A stretch of DNA of 64,000 nt, from the NCBI RefSeq assembly GCF_029892565.1, contig NZ_JARXVH010000017.1, forward strand, positions 1 through 64,000, written 5' to 3'. Made by a program: the position numbers and the translations under genes. This stretch comes from Streptomyces pseudovenezuelae. GTDB lineage: Bacteria > Actinomycetota > Actinomycetes > Streptomycetales > Streptomycetaceae. Below, one piece after another: positions 8,424 through 16,517 of this stretch. Each line of letters opens with the position of its first letter. The first letter of the stretch is position 1. The notes under the pieces were generated by a model. The model worked only from the letters and a program-made list of their open reading frames with translations, ran no database searches and was not told the DNA's origin.

Positions 8424-9520
8424 GCCGGGCGGGCGTCCAGCGCCCGCCGGACCTCGGCCGCCGGGAACGGAGTCCGTTTGCTCTCCGTGAGCAGCCGGCG
8501 GTGGAAGCCGTCGAGGACGAGAGCGTGCGGGGCGTGGCGGTCGAGAACAGCGGCGATGTCCGGGGGGACGGTGGTGGTGGCGTCGGGGGCGGTGGCCGGT
8601 CGGCGCCCCTCGCTCCACTCGCGAAGAAAGACCCCGTGCTCCTTCCCGCCGCGTACGGCCTCCGGCAGGTGGTGGCGCAGCAGGTGGGTGGGCGCGTAGC
8701 TGCGGTCGTACACGAGGTGGTCGGTGAGGAACTCGGCTTCCTGCGGGGAGAGTTCGAAGTCGCGGCTCAGGGCGAGACCGAAGTCGGCGAAGTAGATCTG
8801 CCGGTCGTCGGTGAGCACGTTGGCGAAGTGCGCGTCGAAGTGCACGAACCCGCGTGAACTCATGAACTCCGTCCCCCGCGACAGGGCGTCCGCCGCCCAG
8901 CGATGGTCAGGGACGTCGGCGAGCCGGTCCCCGAGCGTGCGGGGCAGGTGTTCCAGGAACAGTACGAGGCTGAAGTCGGCCCGCCCGATGGCCTCCAGCC
9001 GACGGCGTACGGCATCCGACCCGTCCCAGTGGGTGACGGCTCCTTCGATCCCGCCGAACTCGTCCGCGAAGTCGGTCGGGGGCTGATCGGGCAGCACCCT
9101 CCAGTGATACAGCAGCGGGAAACCGGCGTACTCGTTCCGCAGGACCCAGGCGGTGGTGATGAGGTGCGCGGCGAGTTCCCGCCAGGCGCCGAACCCCGCC
9201 GACCCGGCGCCGTACTGGTAGAAGGTGGGCAGCCCGAAGAGATTGGCCGTCGAGCGCACATGCTCCGGCCTCAACTCGACGTCCGTCAGCGGGACTCGCT
9301 TCACGAATACGGCCGTCCCCTCGACCTCCATCTCGGCCCGCCGCCCCCCGATCCCCGAACCGACGGCTGGTGCGGCGGCCACGGCGTCGGCGAGCCGGAG
9401 GTCGCTGAGCAGGGAGAGCCGGGTGCCGACGGTGGTGTGGGCGGCGAGGCGAGCGCCTGTGCCTGTGTCTGCGGCGGCGGTTGCGGTTGCGGTTGCGGGG
9501 AGAGGCTCGGTCTCGGACAT
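8405..9520 (-). CDS. protein kinase-like / phosphotransferase fold protein
   Basis: A 371-aa soluble protein carrying the sparse hallmarks of the eukaryotic-type kinase/aminoglycoside phosphotransferase superfamily: candidate ATP lysine K74 (VFVKR), Glu in the next helix (E115), a catalytic loop HFDAHFANVL with D229 and N234, and a metal-binding DFG at 246-248. There is no Gly-rich loop of the usual form and no transmembrane or PASTA segment, so it is not a PknB-type receptor. It lies 25 bp downstream of the HATPase gene on the same strand, suggesting one operon with the WhiJ-like cluster. The substrate may be protein or small molecule; the motif set does not decide. Confidence 0.7.
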   Translation of the reverse strand: MSETEPLPATATATAAADTGTGARLAAHTTVGTRLSLLSDLRLADAVAAAPAVGSGIGGRRAEMEVEGTAVFVKRVPLTDVELRPEHVRSTANLFGLPTFYQYGAGSAGFGAWRELAAHLITTAWVLRNEYAGFPLLYHWRVLPDQPPTDFADEFGGIEGAVTHWDGSDAVRRRLEAIGRADFSLVLFLEHLPRTLGDRLADVPDHRWAADALSRGTEFMSSRGFVHFDAHFANVLTDDRQIYFADFGLALSRDFELSPQEAEFLTDHLVYDRSYAPTHLLRHHLPEAVRGGKEHGVFLREWSEGRRPATAPDATTTVPPDIAAVLDRHAPHALVLDGFHRRLLTESKRTPFPAAEVRRALDARPAHAHGV

Positions 9521-9545
9521 CGGCGGCTCCAGAAGTATGGGGTGT

Positions 9546-9995
9546 TCAGCGCTGGTCGGTATTCAACTCGGCCCACACCGTCTTCCGTGGATACGGCCCC
9601 ATGCCCACGCCCCATCGATCCGACAGGGCCTCCACCAGGACGAGGCCTCTCCCCGACTCGGCGTCTGCGGTGGGGGCGAGGCGGGGGAGGACGTCGGCGC
9701 GGGTGTCGGTGACCTCGATACGGAGGGTGTCGCCGACGACGTAGAGGGTCAGACGGAAGTCCCTTCCCGGTACGCGACCGTGCGTCACCGCGTTGGCGGC
9801 CAGCTCGGCGACGATCTGCGTTGCCTTCTCCAACGGGAGTTCCCAGGCGCGGAGTTGTTCGGACGCGAGCAGTCGGGCGAGGCGGGCGCCTCGGGGGGTG
9901 GGGGAGAGGGGGACCGAGAAGTTGCGGATGGGGTTGTCGGGTTGGGGGTCGGGCTGGGGTTGAGGCTGGGGAGGGGTGGTGACTTCTTGATTCAT
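9546..9995 (-). CDS. ATP-binding protein, RsbW/anti-sigma-like HATPase
   Basis: A 149-aa GHKL ATPase domain protein. After a Pro/Gln-rich 25-residue N-terminus it shows the N box ELAANAVTH (64-72), the G1 box VTDTRAD (95-101) and the G2 box SGRGLVLVE (114-122). Such proteins are serine kinases acting as anti-sigma or anti-anti-sigma partners in Streptomyces. It is divergently transcribed from a WhiJ-like XRE regulator with DUF397 partner, the same three components as the whiJ/abaA loci. The start ATG at 9995 is preceded by GAGTGAC; the frame continues further upstream, but that part overlaps the divergent gene and is not protein-like. Confidence 0.85.
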   Translation of the reverse strand: MNQEVTTPPQPQPQPDPQPDNPIRNFSVPLSPTPRGARLARLLASEQLRAWELPLEKATQIVAELAANAVTHGRVPGRDFRLTLYVVGDTLRIEVTDTRADVLPRLAPTADAESGRGLVLVEALSDRWGVGMGPYPRKTVWAELNTDQR

Positions 9996-10056
9996 GTCAC
10001 TCAGAGTGGCCGCTTTTGCTTCCCTGGGTGAGTGGTGGTGCTGGTACGTAGCGTGA

Positions 10057-10094
10057 CTGTCTCGGCTTTGTCCCGCACTGTCTCGTCGGTCTCG
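10057..10094. repeat. four helically phased CTGTCTCG repeats
   Basis: Direct repeats CTGTCTCG (10057), TTGTCCCG (10068), CTGTCTCG (10078) and CGGTCTCG (10087) occur at 9-11 bp spacing in the 139-bp gap between the divergent HATPase and XRE-DUF5753 genes. Spacing near one helical turn suggests cooperative binding by one protein on one DNA face, plausibly the adjacent regulator. Confidence 0.5.
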
Positions 10095-10134
10095 GAGGTC
10101 GTACGGGTACGGAATTGCGATGTGGAGGTGGGGC

Positions 10135-10980
10135 ATGAACGTGATTGAGGACGAGGCCGGTTGGGATATCGAACCCTGCGACGAGATCGAGCCGTTGGTC
10201 CAGGCGGTGGGACGGATGCTCAGGGTTTTCCGTGAAGCGGCGGGGATGCGTGTGGCCGACCTGGCGGAGGCGATGCGCCACGGCGAGGACATGATCCGGA
10301 AGATCGAGCGCGGGGTACGCATTCCGAGGCCGGAGTTCCTGGACAAGGCGGACCAACTGCTGAACGCCCAAGGACATCTGAGGGCCTTCATGGAAGACAT
10401 GCGGAGGGCTCGGTACCCGAAGAAGCTGCGGGAGCTGACGCAACTGGAGGAGCGGGCGGTCGAGCTGTTGTTCTACAGCAGCCACAACATCAACGGGTTG
10501 CTGCAGACGCCGGAGTACATGCGGAAGCTGTTCGGGATGAGGCAGCCTCCGCTCAGCGAAGAGGTCGTGGAGCGTGAAACGGCCGCCCGCATGGTCCGAA
10601 AGGAGATCTTCGGAAGGGAGCCCGCCCCAATGCTCAGCTTTGTCCAGGAACAGGTGACGCCCGAACGACCCATCGGGGGAAGGATGGTTCTACGGCGTCA
10701 GCTCGAACACCTTCTGGAGGTATCGGAGTTGCGGAACGTCTCACTGCAGATCATGCCTACCGATCTGGAGGAGCACGCAGGAGGCTCGGGCCGGATCCAG
10801 GTGCTGAAGTTCGCTGATGGCACGGCGATCGGGCGGTCCCCCGGAGCGTTCAGCGGGCGTCCGGTTGAGCACCCGCGGGATCTTCGGATCCTTGAGTTGC
10901 GCTATGGAATGATCCGGGCGCAGGCTCTCACACCAGGAGAGTCACGAGAGCTCATCGAACGACTACTGGGGCGACTATGA
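10135..10980 (+). CDS. WhiJ-like XRE regulator with DUF5753 domain
   Basis: A 281-aa DNA-binding protein. A Cro/C1-type helix-turn-helix spans about residues 36-61 (GMRVADLAEAMRHGEDMIRKIE), and the rest (about 95-275) is the DUF5753/Scr1-type effector domain of Streptomyces WhiJ and AbaA-OrfA relatives. The ATG at 10135 is preferred over 10120 because GGAGG (10123-10127) sits at correct distance. The stop overlaps the DUF397 start (ATGA), so the two are translationally coupled. WhiJ-type proteins act with small DUF397 partners in development and antibiotic control; the target here is unknown. Confidence 0.88.
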   Translation: MNVIEDEAGWDIEPCDEIEPLVQAVGRMLRVFREAAGMRVADLAEAMRHGEDMIRKIERGVRIPRPEFLDKADQLLNAQGHLRAFMEDMRRARYPKKLRELTQLEERAVELLFYSSHNINGLLQTPEYMRKLFGMRQPPLSEEVVERETAARMVRKEIFGREPAPMLSFVQEQVTPERPIGGRMVLRRQLEHLLEVSELRNVSLQIMPTDLEEHAGGSGRIQVLKFADGTAIGRSPGAFSGRPVEHPRDLRILELRYGMIRAQALTPGESRELIERLLGRL

Positions 10981-11156
10981 GCACCACGCAACTCCACTGG
11001 TTCAAGAGCAGCTACAGCGATGACAACGAACCCGGCGATTGCGTCGAAGTGGCCGTGGCCCCCACCACGATCCACATCCGTGACTCCAAGTCCCCCCGGT
11101 CAGCCCACGTCACTGTCACCCCGACCACCTGGACCGACTTCCTGGAGCGGCTATGA
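10977..11156 (+). CDS. DUF397 domain-containing small protein
   Basis: A 59-aa protein (MSTTQLHWFKSSYS start) carrying the DUF397 signature: WFKSSYS, the acidic GDCVEVAV, and the IHIRDSKSP strand. Proteins of this family partner with WhiJ-type regulators. It starts at an ATGA overlap with the XRE gene and its own stop overlaps the isochorismatase start in the same way, giving a three-gene translationally coupled unit. Confidence 0.88.
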   Translation: MSTTQLHWFKSSYSDDNEPGDCVEVAVAPTTIHIRDSKSPRSAHVTVTPTTWTDFLERL

Positions 11157-11707
11157 CCACCCTGTCCGACCGTCCCAACACCGCTCTGCTGGTGATCGAC
11201 GTGCAGGTCGGCGTCGTGGCCGAGGCGTACGCGCGTGACGCGGTCGTCGCCAATATCGCCGGGCTCGTCGACAGCGCGCGAGAGCGCTCCGTGCCGGTCG
11301 TCTGGGTGCAGCACTCCGACGACAACGTGCCGCAGGGAAGCGACGCCTGGCAGTACGTGCCGGAGCTGACCCGTCGCGACCCGGAACCCCTCGTGCCGAA
11401 GCGCTACCCCGACTCCTTCGAGGACACGAGCCTGGAGGACGTACTGGCCGAGGCCGAGGTCGGACGCCTCGTCGTGGTCGGCGCGTCCACCGACGCGTGC
11501 ATCCGGTCCACGATCCACGGCGCCTTCGTACGCGGCTACGACGTGACGCTCGTCGGCGACGCCCACACGACGTCGGACCTGAGCCGGTGGGGTGCGCCGC
11601 CGCCGGAGCAGGTCATCGCGCACACGAACCTGTACTGGAAGTACCACGAGGCCCCGGGCCGCACGGCGGAGGTCGCCGAGACGAAAGAAGTGACGTTCGG
11701 GAACTGA
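11153..11707 (+). CDS. isochorismatase-family cysteine hydrolase
   Basis: A 184-aa cytoplasmic hydrolase with the catalytic triad visible as D16 (LLVIDVQVG), K83 (VPKRYPDSF) and C116 (GASTDACIRST). The family includes nicotinamidase, isochorismatase, ureidoacrylate hydrolase and related amidases; residue context does not identify the substrate. The start ATG overlaps the DUF397 stop by ATGA, an unusual coupling of a metabolic enzyme to a WhiJ-like regulator module. Confidence 0.88.
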   Translation: MTTLSDRPNTALLVIDVQVGVVAEAYARDAVVANIAGLVDSARERSVPVVWVQHSDDNVPQGSDAWQYVPELTRRDPEPLVPKRYPDSFEDTSLEDVLAEAEVGRLVVVGASTDACIRSTIHGAFVRGYDVTLVGDAHTTSDLSRWGAPPPEQVIAHTNLYWKYHEAPGRTAEVAETKEVTFGN

Positions 11708-11762
11708 GGAGGCGGCCAGAACTCGGTCGCATGCCCCGGGCACCCACCATTACCGTGCCTGC

Positions 11763-12278
11763 ATGACCACGAACGACACCGAAGACACCCAGGACTCCGG
11801 AGCCAGCCCCCGATTCGCCGAGGCGCTGCGGGAGTTGGGGCTGGCGGACCTGCTCGGCCGGATCCGCCGCTTCCCGGACGCGACCCGTACCGCCGCCGAG
11901 GCCGCCGCCGCGATCGGGTGCGAGTTGAGCGAGATCTGCAAGTCGCTGATCTTCGCGGCGGACGGCGTCCCGGTACTGGTGCTGATGGACGGGGCGTCGC
12001 GGGTGGACGTCGAACGCGTCCGTCAGGAACTCGGCGCCGAGAAGGTCACGCGGGCCAAGGTGGACGTCGTACGGGAGACGACCGGGTACGCCATCGGCGG
12101 GGTGCCGCCCTTCGGACACCGCACCAAGACCCGCGTACTCGCGGACCGTTCGCTGCTCGACCACGACGTGGTGTGGGCCGCGGCCGGCAACCCGCACACC
12201 GTCTTCCCGATGGAACCCAAGGAACTCGTCGCCCACGCCGGCGCCACCCTCGTGGACGTGCGCGAGCGCGACTCGTGA
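11763..12278 (+). CDS. YbaK/EbsC family aminoacyl-tRNA deacylase
   Basis: A 171-aa protein of the YbaK/prolyl-tRNA-synthetase insertion superfamily, which hydrolyses mischarged tRNAs in the cytoplasm. Typical segments are CELSEICKSLIF, the AGGxPP-like IGGVPPFGH loop, and AAGNPHTVFPM near the C-terminus. A lysine in CELSEICKSLIF corresponds to the conserved active-site lysine. The gene ends in a GTGA overlap with the transporter, so the two are co-translated. The preferred amino acid cannot be told. Confidence 0.85.
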   Translation: MTTNDTEDTQDSGASPRFAEALRELGLADLLGRIRRFPDATRTAAEAAAAIGCELSEICKSLIFAADGVPVLVLMDGASRVDVERVRQELGAEKVTRAKVDVVRETTGYAIGGVPPFGHRTKTRVLADRSLLDHDVVWAAAGNPHTVFPMEPKELVAHAGATLVDVRERDS

Positions 12279-13120
12279 CCCCCGTGGTGGCCACGGCCGT
12301 CCTGCTGGCCGCGGTCACGCACGCCAGTTGGAACGCGATCGCCCACCAGATCACCGACAAGCTGGTCGGGTTCACGCTGATCGCGGGCGGCGGGGTGCTG
12401 ATCGGCCTGGCGATGATGCCGTTCGTGGCGGTGCCGGCGGCCGCAGCGTGGCCGTACCTCCTTGTCTCCGCCGTCATCCACATCGCGTACTTCGTGCTGC
12501 TGATGCGGTCGTTCAGGCTCGGCGACTTCGGCCAGGCGTACCCCATCGCCCGCGGCACCGCGCCCTTGGTGGTCACCCTCCTGGCCGCCGTCTTCGCCCA
12601 CGAGGTCCCCAACGCCTGGGCCGCCGCGGGCATCGCCCTGTCCTGCGCCGGCCTGACCGGCGTCGCCGTCTGGGGCCTGCGCGGCAGCCGTCCCAACTGG
12701 CCGGCGATCGGCGCCGCCCTGGCCACCGGCCTGACCATCGCCGCGTACACGGTCGTCGACGGCCTGGGCGTCCGCGCCTCGGGCTCGTCGCTCGGCTACA
12801 TCGCCTGGCTGATGGCGGCGGAGGGCGTGGCGATCCCGGCGTACGCGGCCACCCGCTGGCGAGGCGAACTCCTCACGGTCCTACGCCCGTTCGCCACACT
12901 CGGCCTACTGGGTGCGGCGTTGTCGGTCGCCGCGTACGGCCTTGTCCTGTGGGCCCAGACCAAGGCGGAACTGGCACCGATCTCCGCCCTCCGCGAATCG
13001 TCGATCATCGTCGGCGCGGCCATCGGCGCCATCTTCTTCAAGGAACGCTTCGGAGTCTCCCGGATCGTGGCCGCCGTACTGCTGGTGGCGGGGATCGGGT
13101 TGATGCTGCGGGCCGGTTGA
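12275..13120 (+). CDS. EamA/DMT superfamily transporter
   Basis: A 281-aa polytopic protein with about ten hydrophobic segments arranged as two five-helix halves, the EamA layout of the drug/metabolite transporter superfamily. The N-terminus THASWNAIAHQ and the C-terminal FGVSRIVAAVLLVAGIGLM helix fit the family. The GTG start at 12275 overlaps the YbaK stop (GTGA). The substrate is unknown; family members export amino acids or metabolites. Confidence 0.82.
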   Translation: MTPVVATAVLLAAVTHASWNAIAHQITDKLVGFTLIAGGGVLIGLAMMPFVAVPAAAAWPYLLVSAVIHIAYFVLLMRSFRLGDFGQAYPIARGTAPLVVTLLAAVFAHEVPNAWAAAGIALSCAGLTGVAVWGLRGSRPNWPAIGAALATGLTIAAYTVVDGLGVRASGSSLGYIAWLMAAEGVAIPAYAATRWRGELLTVLRPFATLGLLGAALSVAAYGLVLWAQTKAELAPISALRESSIIVGAAIGAIFFKERFGVSRIVAAVLLVAGIGLMLRAG

Positions 13121-13124
13121 GACG

Positions 13125-13478
13125 TCACTGAGCGGCTGGGCTGCGCCTCCTGGTAGCGGCGATCACTATGCCCGTCCCCGCCATTCCGTACAGCGTGAAG
13201 CAAGTTCCCTGACGGTAGAGGGATCGGCGTTTCAGGTCCTGGGCGAACTTCAGTTGCTGGTACGTGCTGGTGCCGACCGAGTGACCGGTGACGGTGTCGT
13301 AGGAGAGTTGGCACGTGTCGCCACGCCTCATGCGGCCGGGGTGGTCCTCGCCGTCCGCGCCCAGGTGAAGCCCGGGGCAGTCAGGGATGCCGTAGGCGGA
13401 GCCTGCTCTGAGCAGGGACACCACACCCCACAGCAGTGGAATCAGGAACAGGACGAGTAACACGGCCCTAGATCGCAT
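13125..13478 (-). CDS. hypothetical membrane protein
   Basis: A 117-aa protein with an N-terminal hydrophobic helix (residues 4-24), a middle extracytoplasmic-looking part with two Cys (PDCPG and GDTCQLSYD) and a second hydrophobic segment near the C-terminus followed by RRR. The ATG at 13478 has AAGGGGA at good spacing; the longer frame upstream lacks support. No family recognised. It is convergent with the transporter, only 4 bp apart. Confidence 0.55.
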   Translation of the reverse strand: MRSRAVLLVLFLIPLLWGVVSLLRAGSAYGIPDCPGLHLGADGEDHPGRMRRGDTCQLSYDTVTGHSVGTSTYQQLKFAQDLKRRSLYRQGTCFTLYGMAGTGIVIAATRRRSPAAQ

Positions 13479-13599
13479 CAGGTCCCCTTGAGTCGTTTCA
13501 TTCGGTGATTCGGCGGTGCGGGAGGACAGCCAACGCCGCAGGTGACGGTAGTCGGGCCGCGGCGTGAGCGGATGGGTGGGTAGCTTGCTCGGCGTGGAG

Positions 13600-14130
13600 A
13601 TGGGTGGCGATGAGACTCGGCTGGTCGTGCTGCGGGGCAACAGTGGTTCGGGCAAGTCGTCCGTCGCCGCCGGTCTGCGGGAGCGGTTCGGACGTGGACT
13701 GGCGCTGGTCGGTCAGGACAACCTGCGGCGCATCGTGCTGCGCGAGCGGGACCGGCCGGGGGCGGCGAACATCGGGCTGATCGGCCTGACCGCGCGCTAC
13801 GCCCTCGACGCCGGCTTCCATGTCGTGGTGGAGGGCATCCTGTATGCCGACCACTACGGCGAGATGCTTGCCCGGCTGTGCGCCGACCACCGTGGGCCGA
13901 CGCACAGTTACTACCTGGACATCCCGTTCGAGGAGACCGTGGCCCGGCACGCCACCAAGCCGATCGCCGACGAGGTCGGTGAGGCGCAGTTGAGGGACTG
14001 GTACCGGCCGCGCGATCTGCTGCCCGGCGCGGTCGAGACCGTCATCGGGGCGGACAGCACCCTCACCGAGACCGTCGACCGGATCATGCTCGACACCGGC
14101 CTGGCCACGCTGCCTGCCGTGGACCGTTGA
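13600..14130 (+). CDS. P-loop NTPase / small-molecule kinase-like protein
   Basis: A 176-aa protein with a Walker A motif GNSGSGKS (residues 13-20) at the very N-terminus, a DNLRR segment and a long hydrophobic strand FHVVVEGILY, in the pattern of AAA_33/zeta-toxin-like nucleotide kinases. It probably phosphorylates a small molecule; no cognate antitoxin is seen, so a toxin role is not supported. The start is uncertain: ATG 13600 is used, GTG 13594 and GTG 13564 are in frame and none has a strong ribosome site. Confidence 0.75.
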   Translation: MGGDETRLVVLRGNSGSGKSSVAAGLRERFGRGLALVGQDNLRRIVLRERDRPGAANIGLIGLTARYALDAGFHVVVEGILYADHYGEMLARLCADHRGPTHSYYLDIPFEETVARHATKPIADEVGEAQLRDWYRPRDLLPGAVETVIGADSTLTETVDRIMLDTGLATLPAVDR

Positions 14131-14157
14131 CCTCGGCCGGTTACGCCCCGGCGGCCG

Positions 14158-15021
14158 TCACAGGATGTCCGCCAGGCGGTCCACCTGGTTCGGGTCGACG
14201 CCGTAGCAGTAGAGCATCACCTCGTCGGCGCCGAGGTCGGTGAAGGCGGTGATCGCCTCGTGGATCTCGGTGGGCGTGGTGAGCATGCCGGACACCATGC
14301 GGTCGGCGATGCCCGTGAAGGCGTAGTACGCGTGCATGTTGGTGCGGGCGTCCTGGATCACGTCGTCCGGGCCCAGCGCGACGTTGACCTGGGCGACGAT
14401 GCGCGGTTCGCCGGGGCGGTCGTACTGCTTCCAGAACCGGCGCGCGGTGTCGAACAGGCCGCCCGCCCAGGAGGGGGCCGCGGCGGCGAGGAAACCGTCG
14501 CCCCAGCGGGCGACGCGTTCGATCGCGGCGGGTTGGAAGCCGCCGAAGAGGACCTCGGGGCCACCGGGCCGAGCGGGGGCGGGGCCGATCGGGCCGACCT
14601 CGACTCCGCCCCGGACACCGTCCTCGTACGGCTCGCCCGCCCAGAGGCGGCGCATCACCGCCATCTGTTCGTCCAGGCGCCGGCCCCGCGTGTGCATGTC
14701 GGTGCCCGAGGCCCGGTGGTCGTCCTCACGGCCGCCGACGCCCAGGCCGAGGACGAGGCGGCCGCCGGTCATGCGGTCCAAGGTGGCCGCCTGCTTGGCC
14801 AGGAGTGCGGTGTCGCGCAGCGGGGCGAGCAGGACCTCGGTCTGCACGCGGATGCGGGAGGTGGCGCCCGCGAGGAGGGCGAGGGCGACCAACGGCTCGG
14901 GGTTGTCGTAGACGAGACGGTCGAGCAGGCCGAGGGTGGTGAAGGGGCCGGCGTCCGCGCGTTGCGCCCAGGTCAGCAGGGCGGCGGGGTCGCCGATGGG
15001 CAGGCCGATACCGACGTTCAT
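14158..15021 (-). CDS. LLM class flavin-dependent oxidoreductase
   Basis: A 287-aa luciferase-like monooxygenase-family protein with a TIM-barrel pattern. Visible signatures: IRVQTEVLLAPLRDTALLAKQAATL, the GRLVLGLGVGGREDDHRASG segment, and WGDGFLAAA. It would use FMNH2 or F420; the substrate is unknown. The ATG at 15021 is chosen because GGAGG precedes it and the family consensus begins at MNVGIGLPI. It is divergent from the Clp_N-HTH gene across a 280-bp gap. Confidence 0.85.
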   Translation of the reverse strand: MNVGIGLPIGDPAALLTWAQRADAGPFTTLGLLDRLVYDNPEPLVALALLAGATSRIRVQTEVLLAPLRDTALLAKQAATLDRMTGGRLVLGLGVGGREDDHRASGTDMHTRGRRLDEQMAVMRRLWAGEPYEDGVRGGVEVGPIGPAPARPGGPEVLFGGFQPAAIERVARWGDGFLAAAAPSWAGGLFDTARRFWKQYDRPGEPRIVAQVNVALGPDDVIQDARTNMHAYYAFTGIADRMVSGMLTTPTEIHEAITAFTDLGADEVMLYCYGVDPNQVDRLADIL

Positions 15022-15251
15022 GAAGGAGCCTCCGAAAGGAAGGGTCGACAAAGCTGCTGCCGCCCCTCCGGCACCTCATCGAGGAGGTGGGACGCTCCCG
15101 CCCTGCGGCTTGCTTCTGGGGAACGTCTCGTCGAAGTGCCCTCACCGTAGGGCGTTGTGGAGGGCGGGGACAACTGGATTTGGGCCGACCTCGGCCCTGA
15201 CGGCCACTGCCCGGCCCCGACAGCCACGCACCCGCCCCGGCAGCCACATCA

Positions 15252-15300
15252 ATCGTCAATTACCGGTTGACGATTGGAGGCCGTCAATTTAAAGTTGACG
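15252..15300. promoter_or_regulatory. two copies of palindrome CGTCAA-N7-TTGACG
   Basis: The first copy, ATCGTCAA-N7-TTGACGAT, spans 15252-15274; the second, CGTCAA-N7-TTGACG, spans 15282-15300 and ends one base before the ATG of the downstream gene. Their centres are 28 bp apart. Identical half-sites and spacing mark them as operators for one dimeric protein, most simply the HTH protein encoded immediately downstream. Confidence 0.7.
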
Positions 15301-15301
15301 C

Positions 15302-16006
15302 ATGAGCCCACTCGACATCAGCCTCGCCGACCTGATCGCCCGTCTCGACGAGGAACTGCCCGAATCCGACGAACTGGGCCGCATCAGCGAGGCACGACTG
15401 CGCGCCCAGACCCTGTCCGACCTCGGTGACCAGCTCATCGACCACTACGTCAGCAAGGCCAAGCAGGGCGGCGCGTCGTGGACCGAGATCGGCGACGCCA
15501 TCGGCGTGACCAAACAGGCCGCCCAACAGCGCCACGCGCCCGGCCCGTTCGAGAGGTTCACCAACCTGAACCGGCACAGCATCGTGCTGGCGCAGGAGGC
15601 CGCCCGTACGCACAGGCACGACTCCATCGGCACCGAACACATGCTGCTCGGCCTGCTCGGCGAACCGCGCGGCCTGGCGTACGAGGTGCTGGTGGCGAAG
15701 ACCGAGTCGGAGCAACGCGTCCGCGACGCGATCGAGGAAGCCCTGCCGCCGGCCGGGGCGAAGGCGCTGCGGGGTCACATCGCGTTCCGGCCGGAGAGCA
15801 AGGACGCCATCGGGCAGGCCCGCCGCGTGGCGGCCGAACTCGGCCACGACTGGGTCGGCACGGAACACTCGCTGCTGGGCCTGATCCACGTCGAGGAGAG
15901 CCCGGCCGCGCAGATCCTGCGCAACCTCGGCTTCACATCGGACGAGTTGCACGAGACGGTGAAGACCGAGGTCGCCAAACGGCTCGCCGCGCCCGACAAG
16001 GACTGA
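15302..16006 (+). CDS. Clp_N domain protein with N-terminal HTH
   Basis: A 234-aa protein. Residues 1-55 are helical, 57-78 form a helix-turn-helix (ASWTEIGDAIGVTKQAAQQR), and two Clp repeat (Clp_N) motifs follow, each with the signature histidine-glutamate step: TEHMLLGLLG (about 111-120) and TEHSLLGLIH. Clp_N domains bind substrates or adaptors in ClpA/ClpC, but no AAA+ ATPase is present, so this is a regulator rather than an unfoldase. No clear Shine-Dalgarno is adjacent; the nearest GGAGG (15276-15280) is 21 bp upstream, between the two operators. Autoregulation is inferred. Confidence 0.82.
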   Translation: MSPLDISLADLIARLDEELPESDELGRISEARLRAQTLSDLGDQLIDHYVSKAKQGGASWTEIGDAIGVTKQAAQQRHAPGPFERFTNLNRHSIVLAQEAARTHRHDSIGTEHMLLGLLGEPRGLAYEVLVAKTESEQRVRDAIEEALPPAGAKALRGHIAFRPESKDAIGQARRVAAELGHDWVGTEHSLLGLIHVEESPAAQILRNLGFTSDELHETVKTEVAKRLAAPDKD

Positions 16007-16015
16007 CCAAAAGAC

Positions 16016-16432
16016 TCAGACCCGCCGTACCGCCACCGCGTCCACCTCGAACAGCATCCCCGGCAGCGCGAGAGACGCGACGCCGCTCAGGGTCTGGGCC
16101 GGCAGGCGGTCCCCGAAGTGCGTGTGCAGCGCCTTGCCCAGGGCCTCCAGCTTCGTGACGTCGTGGTCGACGACGAACGTGCCCAGCCGCACCACGTGTT
16201 CGAAGCCGAGCCCCACCCCCGCCAGCGCCGACCGCAGTCGGTCGAAGGCCACGTCCACCTGCGCGGCGAAGTCGCCCGGCACGGGTGACCCCGTCGCGTC
16301 GGACGCGTACTGCCCGGCGATGAAGACGAGTTCACCGGGTGCCGAGACGGCGTGGCTGTAGCCGAAGGGGGTGGGGTCGTGGAGCGCGGGCGGGTTGGTG
16401 ATCGTGCGGGCGTCGTCGTCCTTGGGCGTCAT
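16016..16432 (-). CDS. RidA family protein
   Basis: A 138-aa protein of the RidA/YjgF/UK114 family, trimeric cytoplasmic imine deaminases that remove reactive enamine/imine intermediates. It shows the family strands GELVFIAGQYASDATG, the AQVDVAFDRLRSAL helix and the terminal LALPGMLFEVDAVAV. The canonical arginine of R-x-x-V near the end of the active site is not clearly in place, so enzyme activity is less sure than family. It is convergent with the Clp_N-HTH gene (9-bp gap). Confidence 0.85.
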   Translation of the reverse strand: MTPKDDDARTITNPPALHDPTPFGYSHAVSAPGELVFIAGQYASDATGSPVPGDFAAQVDVAFDRLRSALAGVGLGFEHVVRLGTFVVDHDVTKLEALGKALHTHFGDRLPAQTLSGVASLALPGMLFEVDAVAVRRV

Positions 16433-16517
16433 GGACGGGGAACATCCCGCACACCTCCGCCCATTCCAGCCCCGCCCGTTCCCGTCCGCCGACCCCGCGC
16501 CTACGCGCCGCCCCCGC

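Noticed and set aside
13600..14130. Zeta-type toxin
   Set aside because: The P-loop kinase resembles AAA_33 proteins broadly, but there is no epsilon antitoxin gene nearby.
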